From positions 4,435,001-4,499,000 of the forward strand of contig NZ_AP024849.1 of the NCBI RefSeq assembly GCF_019977655.1: 64,000 nucleotides of DNA, given 5' to 3'. Origin of the DNA: Clostridium gelidum. Lineage in GTDB: Bacteria > Bacillota > Clostridia > Clostridiales > Clostridiaceae. A program made the position numbers and the translations under genes. Shown piece after piece: positions 35,604 through 44,265 of this stretch. Positions within the stretch are counted from its first letter, which is position 1; each line of letters begins with the position of its first letter. The notes beneath the pieces were generated by a model. The model saw nothing but the letters and a program-made list of their open reading frames with translations, did no database searches and was not told where the DNA came from.

Positions 35604-36629
35604 TTATTTAATGTTGACTGGAAATACAAAATCTTTTATAGTTACTAATATCATAAGTCCTATAAGCGCTGCAAATCCAGCATAATTTAATTTTTCAACT
35701 ATCTTATCTGGGACTTTTCTTCTAGTTATTAATTCAATTAATAATATTACACACCAACCACCATCTAATGCTGGAAAAGGTAATAAATTAAATACTGCTA
35801 AATTTACGCTTAAAAATCCAACAAAATAGACTAAATTCCAAATCCCTGATTCTGCAGTTGCTGCTGACATTTTAATTATTGTAACAGGTCCACCCACATC
35901 GGTTTTAAGGTTTGCTTTCCCAGTAAATATCATTTTAAGCCCTTTAAAAGTTTGAGACACCAATGATGCTGTTTGATTTAAACTTTGCTTAAAACTAGTT
36001 CCCATACTTGGGTTTTCTACTTTTTCAGCAAAACCCATTCCTATTTTATATTGACCTTCATCATTAAGTTTAGGCGTTATAGCTATATCTTTCTTGTCAC
36101 CATTTCTATCAACTAAAAAATTTATTGTTTCCCCCTTTGATAAATATATATCAGCCATTATATCATCAAATGAAAAAACTTTAGAATTTGCTATTTTTAA
36201 AATCTTATCACCGTTCATCAGTCCTGCTTCATATGCAGGTGATGCATTTTCTATGTTACCAGCAATTGTTGGTCTATATCCAAAATTGTATGTTATTGTA
36301 GTAAATATAGCTATTGCCAATAAATAATTCATAATAACTCCAGCTATAATTATGCTTATTCTTCTTAAAGGAGATTTAGCAGAAAAACTTCTTTCATCTT
36401 CAACAGCCTCTTCTTCTCCCATCATTTTTACATATCCACCTATTGGGAAAAGTCTCAAAGAATATTTCGTTTCTTTTCCTTGTTTTGAAAAAACATTTGG
36501 GCCCATTCCAATAGAAAATTCTTCAACCCTAACACCATTTAGTTTTGCTAATGTAAAATGCCCCAGTTCATGAACGATTATTAAAACTCCAAAGGCTAAT
36601 ATAGCCATAATTATATATAGTATATACAA
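35604..36629 (-). CDS. rseP: site-2 zinc metalloprotease RseP/RasP (UUG start)
   Basis: Intramembrane protease that cleaves transmembrane helices of regulators and signal-peptide remnants. 341 aa: first helix with HELGHF (HExxH zinc motif near residue 20), a GGYVKMMGEEE strand, a PDZ domain (~110-185), and a C-terminal helix with NLLPFPALDGG supplying the third zinc ligand Asp. The start is TTG, with AAGGAGGT 6 nt upstream. The first helix starts at residue 1-2, which fits the family. Operon order dxr-rseP is standard. Confidence 0.96.
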   Translation of the reverse strand: MYILYIIMAILAFGVLIIVHELGHFTLAKLNGVRVEEFSIGMGPNVFSKQGKETKYSLRLFPIGGYVKMMGEEEAVEDERSFSAKSPLRRISIIIAGVIMNYLLAIAIFTTITYNFGYRPTIAGNIENASPAYEAGLMNGDKILKIANSKVFSFDDIMADIYLSKGETINFLVDRNGDKKDIAITPKLNDEGQYKIGMGFAEKVENPSMGTSFKQSLNQTASLVSQTFKGLKMIFTGKANLKTDVGGPVTIIKMSAATAESGIWNLVYFVGFLSVNLAVFNLLPFPALDGGWCVILLIELITRRKVPDKIVEKLNYAGFAALIGLMILVTIKDFVFPVNIK

Positions 36630-36641
36630 AAAATTACCTCC

Positions 36642-37805
36642 TTAAAGTACTGATGTTTCTACAACATATTCTTTTACTCTTTTATCTAAATCAATAATAT
36701 TTTCTAGTGTTAATTCGTTTTTAACTTCAGCCTTAAATAATTCCATACATTTTTCTATTATATCTGAAATTTCTAAAAATTTTATTTTCTTATCTAAAAA
36801 TAACTCTACGGCTGCTTCATTAGCTCCATTTAAAATAGTTGGCATAAGTCCGCCTATTTTCCCAGCTTTAAATGATAAATTTAATGCCTTAAACGTATCT
36901 GAGTCTGGTTTTTCAAAAGTTAATTTTGATATTTCATAAAAATCTATTGTATCCGCAATAAGATTTCCTCTTTTTTCATAATTGAGAGCATATTGTATTG
37001 GCAATTTCATATCTTGTGCTCCAAGTTGTGCTATTATACTTCCATCAGTATATTCTACCATAGAATGTATTATACTTTGTGGATGTACTACAACTTGTAT
37101 ATTATCATAATCACAATTGAAAAGCCAATGTGCTTCTATTACTTCAAGTCCTTTATTCATAAGTGTTGCAGAATCTATAGAGATTTTTCTTCCCATATTC
37201 CACTTTGGGTGCTTTAGTGCATCCTCTACTTTTATTTCTTTTAATTCATCTATTATTTTCCCCCTAAAAGGGCCTCCTGATGCAGTTAAAATAACTTTTC
37301 TTAATGTATTTATATCATTTCCTCTTAAAGCTTGAAAGATAGCACTATGTTCTGAATCTACTGGAAGTATCTTTATATTATTTTCTTTCGCAGCTTTCAT
37401 TACAATTTCCCCTGCAACAACTAAAGTTTCTTTATTAGCAAGGGCAATATCCTTTTTAGCTTTTATAGCCTTCATAGTAGGTCCCAATCCTATCATACCA
37501 ACTACAGATGTCAATACTATGTCAATTTCATCTAAAGAGGCTATTTTATTAAGCCCTTCTATACCTTCTAAAACTTCAATTGCTTTATTTTGTTTTTTAC
37601 AATAATTCTTTATTTCATAAGCACTTTTTAAATCCATCATAGCTACATAAAGAGGTTTAAACTCTTCTATTATTTCAATAACCTTTTCTACTGAAGTATT
37701 TGCGGTTATTCCTATTAATCCTAATTCTCCATTTGATTTTCTAATTACATCTAAAGTTTGAGTTCCTATGGAACCCGTAACCCCTAGTATAGAAAGTTTT
37801 CTCAT
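36642..37805 (-). CDS. dxr: 1-deoxy-D-xylulose 5-phosphate reductoisomerase
   Basis: First committed step of the MEP pathway. 387 aa: NADPH-binding GSIGTQTLDVIRK near the N-terminus, the catalytic metal region PVDSEHSAIFQAL (~147-159), the flexible loop HPKWNMGRKISIDSATLMNKGLE, and HPQSIIHSMVEYTDGS. SD AGGAGG. Twelve nt before rseP, so co-transcribed. Precedes ispG in the same neighbourhood, grouping three isoprenoid genes (uppS, dxr, ispG). Confidence 0.97.
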   Translation of the reverse strand: MRKLSILGVTGSIGTQTLDVIRKSNGELGLIGITANTSVEKVIEIIEEFKPLYVAMMDLKSAYEIKNYCKKQNKAIEVLEGIEGLNKIASLDEIDIVLTSVVGMIGLGPTMKAIKAKKDIALANKETLVVAGEIVMKAAKENNIKILPVDSEHSAIFQALRGNDINTLRKVILTASGGPFRGKIIDELKEIKVEDALKHPKWNMGRKISIDSATLMNKGLEVIEAHWLFNCDYDNIQVVVHPQSIIHSMVEYTDGSIIAQLGAQDMKLPIQYALNYEKRGNLIADTIDFYEISKLTFEKPDSDTFKALNLSFKAGKIGGLMPTILNGANEAAVELFLDKKIKFLEISDIIEKCMELFKAEVKNELTLENIIDLDKRVKEYVVETSVL

Positions 37806-37979
37806 TCTTTTTCCTCCTAAAATCCAAGCACAACAATCACCATAATTAATTCAATATATCTATAATCATATGAAAATTTGAATACATAAATCTCACTCAA
37901 AATTGTACATTTTAAGTTTGAATAAACTTTTATAAATTCCGAAGGAAAAGTGATGCTCCAAATCTTGTATTTGCATAGC

Positions 37980-38026
37980 AGAACTTTCTCTGTGAGCTTT
38001 TATCCTTCATTGTTAATTGTTAATTG
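37980..38026. repeat. 24-mer repeat unit plus tandem heptamers after the AI-2E gene
   Basis: Bases 38009-38026 are 2.6 copies of ATTGTTA ending 2 bases before the AI-2E stop codon; 37980-38003 match the 24-mer at 50816-50839 in reverse orientation (22 of 24). The remaining gap 37806-37979 before dxr holds nothing else I can identify. Confidence 0.6.
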
Positions 38027-38028
38027 AA

Positions 38029-39030
38029 TTAATCTGTGCTATAAATTATTTCTTTTGCTAAAATACTATACATCGGTCCAACTAATATTCCTAAAATACC
38101 AAAGACCTCCACTCCAATATATATAGATAATAATATGACAAGAGGATGAATCTCTAATTTGTCACCTAAAAATTTAGCCTCTAATATCTCCCTAACGATT
38201 TGCACTAATATATATAAACATATAAGCCCAAATGCACAAAGAAAATTCTTCATTACAATATTGTATATTATAATCGGAATAAATACAATTATAGTTCCAA
38301 CGTATGGCAAAATATCTAAAATACCGCATATCACACCAAGAGTAAAAAAATTAGGAATTTTAAGTATAACAAATCCAATTATAATTTCTAGAGTTGTAAT
38401 TAGCACTAATATTCCTTCTATTACAATCATTTGAATAAAATTTTCCTTTTGATTTTTAAATTTTAGCATTATATCTTTCGGAAATAACATTGAAATTAAT
38501 TCTAATATTCTTTGCTTATCAATTAATACAAAAAATGTACATATATTCCCTATAAAATAAGCTAGAATACTTTCTCCAGTACTTACTGCTCCTCTTCTTA
38601 TATTTTGGTCATTAATTATAGAAATTACACTTCTCCCAATTTTTAAATTTTGAAAGTCTATATTTAGTGCAATAGAAATATCCTGAATTAATTTATTTAT
38701 CACATCCAAATTTGTTAGATATAACTTTCTAACTACACTAATAATTTCGCTTCCTAAATATATTCCTATAAGAATTATAATAATATTAACAATTATTATA
38801 CTTAAAACACCTGCAATTTTATTTGATATTTTTAATTTGAGCATAATTATATATATAGGTGTGCAAATTATAGTCATTAGAATCATAAATAAAAAAGGTT
38901 TAAAATAATATTTTATAAAAAACGTACCTATTACTATAAATATAAAGCATAACAAAAGCGAAAAAAGTTTTTTATATGTTTTAAAAATATTCTTCACCTC
39001 CCTGACTTGAATTAAAGTACAAATTTCCAC
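38029..39030 (-). CDS. AI-2E family (PF01594) membrane protein; start uncertain
   Basis: Polytopic membrane protein of ~320-333 aa with about seven hydrophobic segments. It shows the AI-2E transporter pattern: GESILAYFIGN, a loop with LFPKDIMLKFKNQ, and late LDILPYVGTIIVFIP, EAKFLGDKLEIHPLVILLSIYIGVEVFGILGILVGP. Substrates in this family range from quorum signals to ions; none can be inferred. The outermost start is GTG at 39030 without an SD. The only strong SD, GGGAGG, lies inside the frame, and the codon at the right distance from it is ATT at 38988. Inserted between cdsA and dxr, which are adjacent in many relatives. Confidence 0.82.
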   Translation of the reverse strand: MEICTLIQVREVKNIFKTYKKLFSLLLCFIFIVIGTFFIKYYFKPFLFMILMTIICTPIYIIMLKLKISNKIAGVLSIIIVNIIIILIGIYLGSEIISVVRKLYLTNLDVINKLIQDISIALNIDFQNLKIGRSVISIINDQNIRRGAVSTGESILAYFIGNICTFFVLIDKQRILELISMLFPKDIMLKFKNQKENFIQMIVIEGILVLITTLEIIIGFVILKIPNFFTLGVICGILDILPYVGTIIVFIPIIIYNIVMKNFLCAFGLICLYILVQIVREILEAKFLGDKLEIHPLVILLSIYIGVEVFGILGILVGPMYSILAKEIIYSTD

Positions 39031-39107
39031 CTTAAAAGTTTTACTTTATAGTATGTATATGCTTATTATATTTGCTTAAAAACTCCATAATTTAATTTAC
39101 ATAAAAA

Positions 39108-39133
39108 AATCGCAAATTTATAAATTTGCGATT
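39108..39133 (-). terminator. terminator of the uppS-cdsA unit
   Basis: A perfect palindrome of 26 bp (arms 39108-39120 and 39121-39133), followed by T7 on the minus strand, just after cdsA. It separates cdsA from the AI-2E gene. Confidence 0.85.
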
Positions 39134-39139
39134 ATTTTC

Positions 39140-39934
39140 CTAAAGTTTTATTATAAAAGTTAAGTAATAAAAAACAACAGTTGCTGAGAATATTATACTA
39201 TCAAATCTATCTAATATTCCTCCATGTCCTGGTATTAAATTACTATAGTCCTTAATTCCCACATATCTTTTTATTGAAGACGCAACTAAATCTCCAAATT
39301 GACCAAATATTCCGCACAAAGCACCTATTATAAAATAATTATATATTGGCATAATATTTATATATCTTTGTACTATAATTCCAAAAATTCCAGTAAAAAT
39401 CGTCGCTCCTATAAGTCCCCCTATTGAACCTTCTATAGTTTTTTTAGGTGATACTCTAGGTGAAAGTTTATGTTTACCAAAAAATTTGCCACTATAAAAA
39501 GCTGCTGTGTCTGAAAGCCATGAACCAATAAATATAATCCAAATTAAAAATTCACCCGCTGGTTTTGCACTAACTAAATATACAAAACCAAATAAAATTC
39601 CGCAATATATAAATCCTAATAGTGTTAATGAAACATCAATAAACGTATATTCCGAATTTATAACTGGAAGTATTAATAATATAAATGCTGCTGCAACAAT
39701 AACATACATCATTAGTTCAAAATTATTATTTAGAAGATAATATATTACCAAAAGAATATATCCCGCACTTCTTATTGGTTTGAAATTTTTCTCTTTTAGC
39801 GCATTATAAAATTCCCAAATTGCCACTATAGATAATGCAAATACAAAGCCTTTAAGATACATTCCTCCAAGAAAAACAAATATTATAAATGGAGCAATTA
39901 TCGCAGCACCTAAATATCTATTATTAGACTTCAA
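39140..39934 (-). CDS. cdsA: phosphatidate cytidylyltransferase (UUG start)
   Basis: Makes CDP-diacylglycerol from phosphatidate and CTP; feeds pgsA at 14951. Integral membrane protein, 264 aa, about seven helices. The CDS signature near the C-terminus is intact (GDLVASSIKRYVGIKDYSNLIPGHGGILDRFDSI). TTG start with GGAGTGA about 8 nt upstream. Directly after uppS (15 nt), the universal Firmicute order frr-uppS-cdsA. Confidence 0.96.
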   Translation of the reverse strand: MKSNNRYLGAAIIAPFIIFVFLGGMYLKGFVFALSIVAIWEFYNALKEKNFKPIRSAGYILLVIYYLLNNNFELMMYVIVAAAFILLILPVINSEYTFIDVSLTLLGFIYCGILFGFVYLVSAKPAGEFLIWIIFIGSWLSDTAAFYSGKFFGKHKLSPRVSPKKTIEGSIGGLIGATIFTGIFGIIVQRYINIMPIYNYFIIGALCGIFGQFGDLVASSIKRYVGIKDYSNLIPGHGGILDRFDSIIFSATVVFYYLTFIIKL

Positions 39935-39949
39935 AATCTAATCACTCCT

Positions 39950-40708
39950 CTATTTAACTTTTCCAAAGCGCCTATCCCTATTTTGATAATCCACTATGGC
40001 TCTTTTTAAATCTATTTCTTTAAAATCTGGCCAATTTATATCAGAATACCAAAATTCAGAGTAAGCACATTGCCATAGCAAGAAATTACTAATTCTTTGT
40101 TCTCCAGATGGTCTAATAATTAAATCCGGATCTGGTATATCTTTAGTATATAAATATTCTTCTACCAACTTTTCATTAATTTCGTCTTCTTTTATTATAT
40201 TATTTTTTACATCTGAACTAATAAGCTTAATAGCTCTAACTATTTCATCTCTTCCACCATAGTTTAAAGCAAAACTTAAGTTTATCTTTGTATTATTCTT
40301 AGTAGTTTCTATAGCTTCATTTAAAGCTTTTTGACATTCCTGTGGCAATTTTGTAATATCACCTAAAACGTTCATTCTAACGCCATTTTCATGACATTCT
40401 TTTAACTCTTTTCTTAAATAAGTAACTAAAAGCTTCATTAATGTTCCAACTTCGTCCTTAGGTCTTGACCAATTCTCAGTTGAAAAAGCATATAAAGTTA
40501 AATTCTTCACACCAAGTCTTGTAGCTTCTTTTAGGATTATTCTAATAGTTTCAACCCCTGCCTTATGTCCCATGCTTCTTGGCAAATTTTGTTCTTTGGC
40601 CCATCGTCCATTCCCATCCATTATTATAGCTATATGATTTGGTATGTTATTCATATCCAAGTCAAAATTTTCTTTATATTCTTTTTTTGATTTAAATATA
40701 TTTAACAT
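39950..40708 (-). CDS. uppS: undecaprenyl diphosphate synthase
   Basis: Cis-prenyltransferase making the C55 lipid carrier for peptidoglycan. 252 aa, with the catalytic PNHIAIIMDGNGRWAK block near residue 24-39, TLYAFSTENWSRP, NYGGRDEI, and DPDLIIRPSGEQRISNFLLWQCAYSEF. SD GGGGGAG. A terminator lies between frr and this gene, so uppS-cdsA may depend on read-through. Confidence 0.97.
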   Translation of the reverse strand: MLNIFKSKKEYKENFDLDMNNIPNHIAIIMDGNGRWAKEQNLPRSMGHKAGVETIRIILKEATRLGVKNLTLYAFSTENWSRPKDEVGTLMKLLVTYLRKELKECHENGVRMNVLGDITKLPQECQKALNEAIETTKNNTKINLSFALNYGGRDEIVRAIKLISSDVKNNIIKEDEINEKLVEEYLYTKDIPDPDLIIRPSGEQRISNFLLWQCAYSEFWYSDINWPDFKEIDLKRAIVDYQNRDRRFGKVK

Positions 40709-40735
40709 ATTTTCTCCCCCTGGTTTTTAATGGAA

Positions 40736-40759
40736 AAAACCTGCTTTTTAGCAGGTTTT
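40736..40759 (-). terminator. terminator between frr and uppS
   Basis: A 9-bp stem AAAACCTGC/GCAGGTTTT (40736-40744 with 40751-40759), 6-nt loop, T6 on the minus strand. Confidence 0.85.
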
Positions 40760-40764
40760 GAGCT

Positions 40765-41322
40765 TTAAACTGATAGTACTGATTTTTCTTTTGTCGCAAT
40801 TATACTATCTATTTGCTTTACAACTGCATCAGTCTTCTTTTGAATCTCATCTTCAGCTTTTTTTATTTGATCTTCCGAGAAATCAGAATCTTTTTTTAAA
40901 TCTTTAATTTTATCATTAGCGGTTTTTCTAATTGATCTTATAGCTACCTTAGCATCTTCTCCTGTTTTCTTTACTTTCTTAACAAGAACTTTTCTAGTTT
41001 CTTCTGTTAATTCTGGTACTACTAATCTAATAATTGAACCATCATTTGAAGGGTTTAAACCTAAATCTGATTTTAAGATAGCTTTTTCTATTTCTTTTAA
41101 TAGAGGTTTTTCCCATGGTGTTATCATAAGTACTCTTGGTTCTGGAGCTGAAACATTTGCCACCTGGCTAAGTGGACACATACTTCCATAATAATCAACA
41201 TGAATTCTATCAAGCATTGTTGGGTTTGCTCTACCTGCCTTCATTGTTGATAGATCCGACTCTAACACAGATAGTGTTTTTTTCATTTTTTCTTCTGCAT
41301 TTTTAATGATTTCCTTAATCAT
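40765..41322 (-). CDS. frr: ribosome recycling factor
   Basis: Splits post-termination ribosomes together with EF-G. 185 aa, the usual length, two-domain fold: long helices (MIKEIIKNAEEKMKKTLSVLESDLSTMKAGRANP; KKTGEDAKVAIRSIRKTANDKIKDLKKD) with a small beta domain between (DYYGSMCPLSQVANVSAPEPRVLMITPWEK). SD AGGAGG. Ten nt after pyrH. Confidence 0.98.
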   Translation of the reverse strand: MIKEIIKNAEEKMKKTLSVLESDLSTMKAGRANPTMLDRIHVDYYGSMCPLSQVANVSAPEPRVLMITPWEKPLLKEIEKAILKSDLGLNPSNDGSIIRLVVPELTEETRKVLVKKVKKTGEDAKVAIRSIRKTANDKIKDLKKDSDFSEDQIKKAEDEIQKKTDAVVKQIDSIIATKEKSVLSV

Positions 41323-41332
41323 GATTCTCCTC

Positions 41333-42046
41333 CTATTTCTTTGTTACTAATGTACCAATATTCTCTCCATACATTGCTCTTTTAATATTTCCTGGTTCAT
41401 CTAATCCAAATACAAGAATTGGAATTCCATTATCCATACATAATGAAGTTGCTGTAGAATCCATAACTTGTAATCCTTGGTCTAATACTTCTATATATGA
41501 TAGTGTATCATATTTTTTAGCATCTGGGTACTTATGAGGATCTTTATCATAAACGCCATCAACCTTTTTAGCTAAAAGAATTACATCTGCTTCAATTTCA
41601 GCAGCTCTAAGTGCTGCAGTAGTATCTGTTGAAAAATATGGATTTCCTGTACCAGCCGCAAAAATAACAACTCTTCCTTTTTCTAAGTGTCTCATTGCTC
41701 TTCTTCTTATGAATGGTTCTGCAATTTCCTTCATTTCTATAGCAGTTTGTACTCTAGTTCTAACACCTACTTGTTCTAAAGAATCTTGTAGCGCTAATGC
41801 ATTTATACAAGTTGCCATCATTCCCATGTAATCTGCAGTAGTTCTGTCCATGCCTTCTCCACTTCTGCCTCTCCAAATGTTTCCGCCACCAACTACAGTT
41901 CCTACTTCAACACCCATGTCTACTAATTCTTTAATTTCAAGTGCTATTCTCTTAGCAACATTAAAATCAAGTCCAAATCCACTATCTCCAGCTAATGCTT
42001 CACCTGAAATCTTTAAAATTACTCTCTTGTATTTGCAATCTGACAT
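41333..42046 (-). CDS. pyrH: UMP kinase
   Basis: Bacterial-type hexameric UMP kinase of the amino-acid kinase family, 237 aa: VILKISGEALAG at the N-terminus, VGTVVGGGNIWRG, DYMGMMATCINALALQD, FAAGTGNPYFSTDTTAALRAAEI, and the DKDPHKYPDAKKYD segment. SD AGGAGGT. Preceded by the ~157-bp foldback repeat, which separates it from the tsf terminator; it must therefore have its own promoter, possibly within or beyond that repeat. Confidence 0.97.
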   Translation of the reverse strand: MSDCKYKRVILKISGEALAGDSGFGLDFNVAKRIALEIKELVDMGVEVGTVVGGGNIWRGRSGEGMDRTTADYMGMMATCINALALQDSLEQVGVRTRVQTAIEMKEIAEPFIRRRAMRHLEKGRVVIFAAGTGNPYFSTDTTAALRAAEIEADVILLAKKVDGVYDKDPHKYPDAKKYDTLSYIEVLDQGLQVMDSTATSLCMDNGIPILVFGLDEPGNIKRAMYGENIGTLVTKK

Positions 42047-42088
42047 TTATAATTACCTCCTGAATTTTTTAGAGATTATATTTGCTTT

Positions 42089-42246
42089 CGCACATTCCAA
42101 AAAATAACAAGCCAGTATGCTAGTCTATTTTTCATCATACTGCATCGGCATATTCACCTAATAGCCTACTATGAGATAAATATGCCTCCTTGTCTGATGC
42201 AAAATATACATCTCATCTTTGACTTGTTATTTTCTTTCATCTGCCT
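42089..42246. repeat. ~157-bp foldback repeat, copy A
   Basis: Same element as copy B at 23498-23654. Terminal inverted repeat: 42090-42111 with 42223-42244, including perfect AAAATAACAAG/CTTGTTATTTT. An inner stem GGCATATT/AATATGCC lies in the middle and TTTT-CATCA/TGATG-C-AAAA surrounds it. Lies between the tsf terminator and pyrH. No coding frame of note. Confidence 0.78.
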
Positions 42247-42258
42247 TATTCTTTAAAA

Positions 42259-42283
42259 AAAGAGAACACAAAGTGTTCTCTTT
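42259..42283 (-). terminator. terminator of rpsB-tsf
   Basis: A perfect 11-bp stem AAAGAGAACAC/GTGTTCTCTTT (42259-42269 with 42273-42283), 3-nt loop, T7 on the minus strand. Confidence 0.88.
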
Positions 42284-42292
42284 AGGTTTTAA

Positions 42293-43210
42293 CTATTTAC
42301 CGATTTGTCTTGCAACTTCTTCAGCAAAGTCTACCTTTTCAACTTCGATTCCTTCTCCTCTTTCGTATCTTACGAATCTAGTTACTGTAATTGGAGAACC
42401 AACCTCTTTAGATTTCTCTTCTAAGAATTTAGCAATTGACTTATCGCCATCCTTAACCCATGGTTGTTCTAAAAGACAAACTTCTTTAAAGTACTTATTA
42501 ATTCTTCCCATAACCATTTTATCAACGATTTTTTCAGGTTTTCCTTCATTTAAAGCTTGAACTCTATAGATTTCTTTTTCTTTATCCATAGATTCTGTAT
42601 CAACATCATCTTTGCTTAAGAATAATGGATTTGAAGCAGCAATTTGCATACAAACTTCTTTTCCAACTTCATCAAGAACTTCTGAATCTTTGTCGCAAGC
42701 AACTTCTACTAGAACTCCAATTCTTCCACCACCATGAATATAGCTCTTAACTACTCCATTTTCAACAGAGAATTTAGTGAATCTTCTAACTGACATGTTT
42801 TCACCAAGTTTTGCTATTAAAGCTTTTAAGCTTTCTGAAACTACAGTTTCTCCATCAAACTTTTCATTAAGAAGTTCTTCTACTGTAGCAATTGACTTTT
42901 CAACTGCTATTTTAGCTAACTTATCAGCAAAAGCAACAAATTCTTCATTTAAAGCAACAAAATCTGTTTCACAGTTAAATTCAAGAACTGCTCCACTTTT
43001 CTTATCATCTGCAATATATGTTTTAACTACACCTTCTGCAGCAACTCTACTAGATTTTTTAGCTGCATCGGAAAGTCCTTTTTCTCTTAAAAATTCAACA
43101 GCTTTTTCAATATCTCCATCTGTTTCTACTAAAGCTTTTTTACAATCCATCATTTTAGAACCAGTCATTTCTCTTAGTTCTTTAACTAATTGTGCACTTA
43201 TATTTGCCAT
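42293..43210 (-). CDS. tsf: translation elongation factor Ts
   Basis: Guanine nucleotide exchange factor of EF-Tu, 305 aa. N-terminal UBA-like domain VKELREMTGSKMMDCKKALVETDGDIEKAVEFLREKG (EF-Ts signature 1), then VLEFNCETDFVA (signature 2) and two core subdomains, ending with CLLEQPWVKDGDKSI. SD AGGAGG. Co-transcribed with rpsB. Confidence 0.98.
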   Translation of the reverse strand: MANISAQLVKELREMTGSKMMDCKKALVETDGDIEKAVEFLREKGLSDAAKKSSRVAAEGVVKTYIADDKKSGAVLEFNCETDFVALNEEFVAFADKLAKIAVEKSIATVEELLNEKFDGETVVSESLKALIAKLGENMSVRRFTKFSVENGVVKSYIHGGGRIGVLVEVACDKDSEVLDEVGKEVCMQIAASNPLFLSKDDVDTESMDKEKEIYRVQALNEGKPEKIVDKMVMGRINKYFKEVCLLEQPWVKDGDKSIAKFLEEKSKEVGSPITVTRFVRYERGEGIEVEKVDFAEEVARQIGK

Positions 43211-43299
43211 AATCTAAATTCCTCCTAAATAATAAAGTAATCCTTTAACTTCTAATAAAAGGGCAGTAAAGTGAACCTCACTTACCCCTTATATTTGAA

Positions 43300-44001
43300 T
43301 TATTCAGCTAATTCTTCGCCTTGTCTTCCTTCCATAATAGCATCAGCCATTTTAGCAGTTATTAATTTAACAGCTCTAATAGCATCATCATTACCTGGAA
43401 TAACATAATCAACTTCTTCTGGATCACAGTTAGTATCTACAATGGCAACTACTGGTATTCCTAAAATTCTAGCTTCTAATATAGCGTTCTTTTCTTTTCT
43501 TGGATCAACGATAAACATTGCTCCAACATTTTCAACGTCTAAGTTTCTAATACCACCAAGATTAGTTGTAAGCTTTTCCATTTGTGCCTTAAGCTTTATA
43601 ACTTCCTTCTTAGGAAGAACTTCAAAAGTTCCATCTTCTTGCATTTTTTCTATTTGTTCTAATTTTCTTATTCTACCTTTGATAGTTTGGAAGTTTGTTA
43701 ACATTCCACCTAACCATCTGTTATTTACGAAATGCATGTTACTTCTTATAGCTTCGTCATGAATTGCTTCTTGAGCTTGCTTCTTAGTTCCAACAAAAAG
43801 TACATCTTTTCCTTCTTCAGATACTTGTTTAATAAAGTTATAAGCTTCTTCAGCCTTCTTAACTGTTTTTTGAAGATCTATTATATAGATCCCATTTCTT
43901 TCTGTGAAGATGTATTGAGCCATCTTAGGGTTCCATCTTCTTGTTTGGTGGCCGAAATGTACACCTGCTTCTAATAATTGTTTCATTGATATTACTGACA
44001 T
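43300..44001 (-). CDS. rpsB: 30S ribosomal protein S2
   Basis: Small-subunit protein, 233 aa, with MKQLLEAGVHFGHQTRRWNPKM at the N-terminus, VLFVGTKKQAQEAI, NNRWLGGMLTNF, and IPVVAIVDTNCDPEEVDYVIPGNDDA. SD AAGGAGGT. It is transcribed from a strong promoter at 44112-44140, leaving a leader of about 100 nt with a CCCTTAA/TAAGGG hairpin that could be an S2 autoregulatory site (inference). Confidence 0.98.
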   Translation of the reverse strand: MSVISMKQLLEAGVHFGHQTRRWNPKMAQYIFTERNGIYIIDLQKTVKKAEEAYNFIKQVSEEGKDVLFVGTKKQAQEAIHDEAIRSNMHFVNNRWLGGMLTNFQTIKGRIRKLEQIEKMQEDGTFEVLPKKEVIKLKAQMEKLTTNLGGIRNLDVENVGAMFIVDPRKEKNAILEARILGIPVVAIVDTNCDPEEVDYVIPGNDDAIRAVKLITAKMADAIMEGRQGEELAE

Positions 44002-44111
44002 TTTGTTACCTCCTTGGTTTTTACCGCCACTATCTTTAGCTTATAAATTTCCCTTAAATTAAGGGCACCTAATCTATAAATTGGATAATGTGTGTATTTG
44101 TTATCTTAAGT

Positions 44112-44140
44112 AGTATATCACAAGGTATTTAACGTATCAA
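44112..44140 (-). promoter_or_regulatory. SigA promoter of rpsB-tsf
   Basis: On the minus strand: TTGATA at 44135-44140, 17-bp spacer ending TGA, TATACT at 44112-44117 (extended -10). Confidence 0.8.
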
Positions 44141-44229
44141 CAAAAATTTTTCAATTTAGACAGTTTAAAAAATAAATTAGCTAAATATGCCACATTTCAT
44201 TTTCATATATGTTCCTTTAAAATCAAAAA

Positions 44230-44259
44230 TAGCTATAGGATACCTTTTACCTATAGCTA
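44230..44259 (-). terminator. terminator of codY
   Basis: A 10-bp stem TAGCTATAGG/CCTATAGCTA (44230-44239 with 44250-44259), 10-nt loop, T5 on the minus strand. Confidence 0.85.
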
Positions 44260-44265
44260 CTTAAT

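Noticed and set aside
42777..43217. 146-codon plus-strand frame inside tsf
   Set aside because: Antisense shadow of a highly conserved gene; serine/leucine-rich product without motifs.
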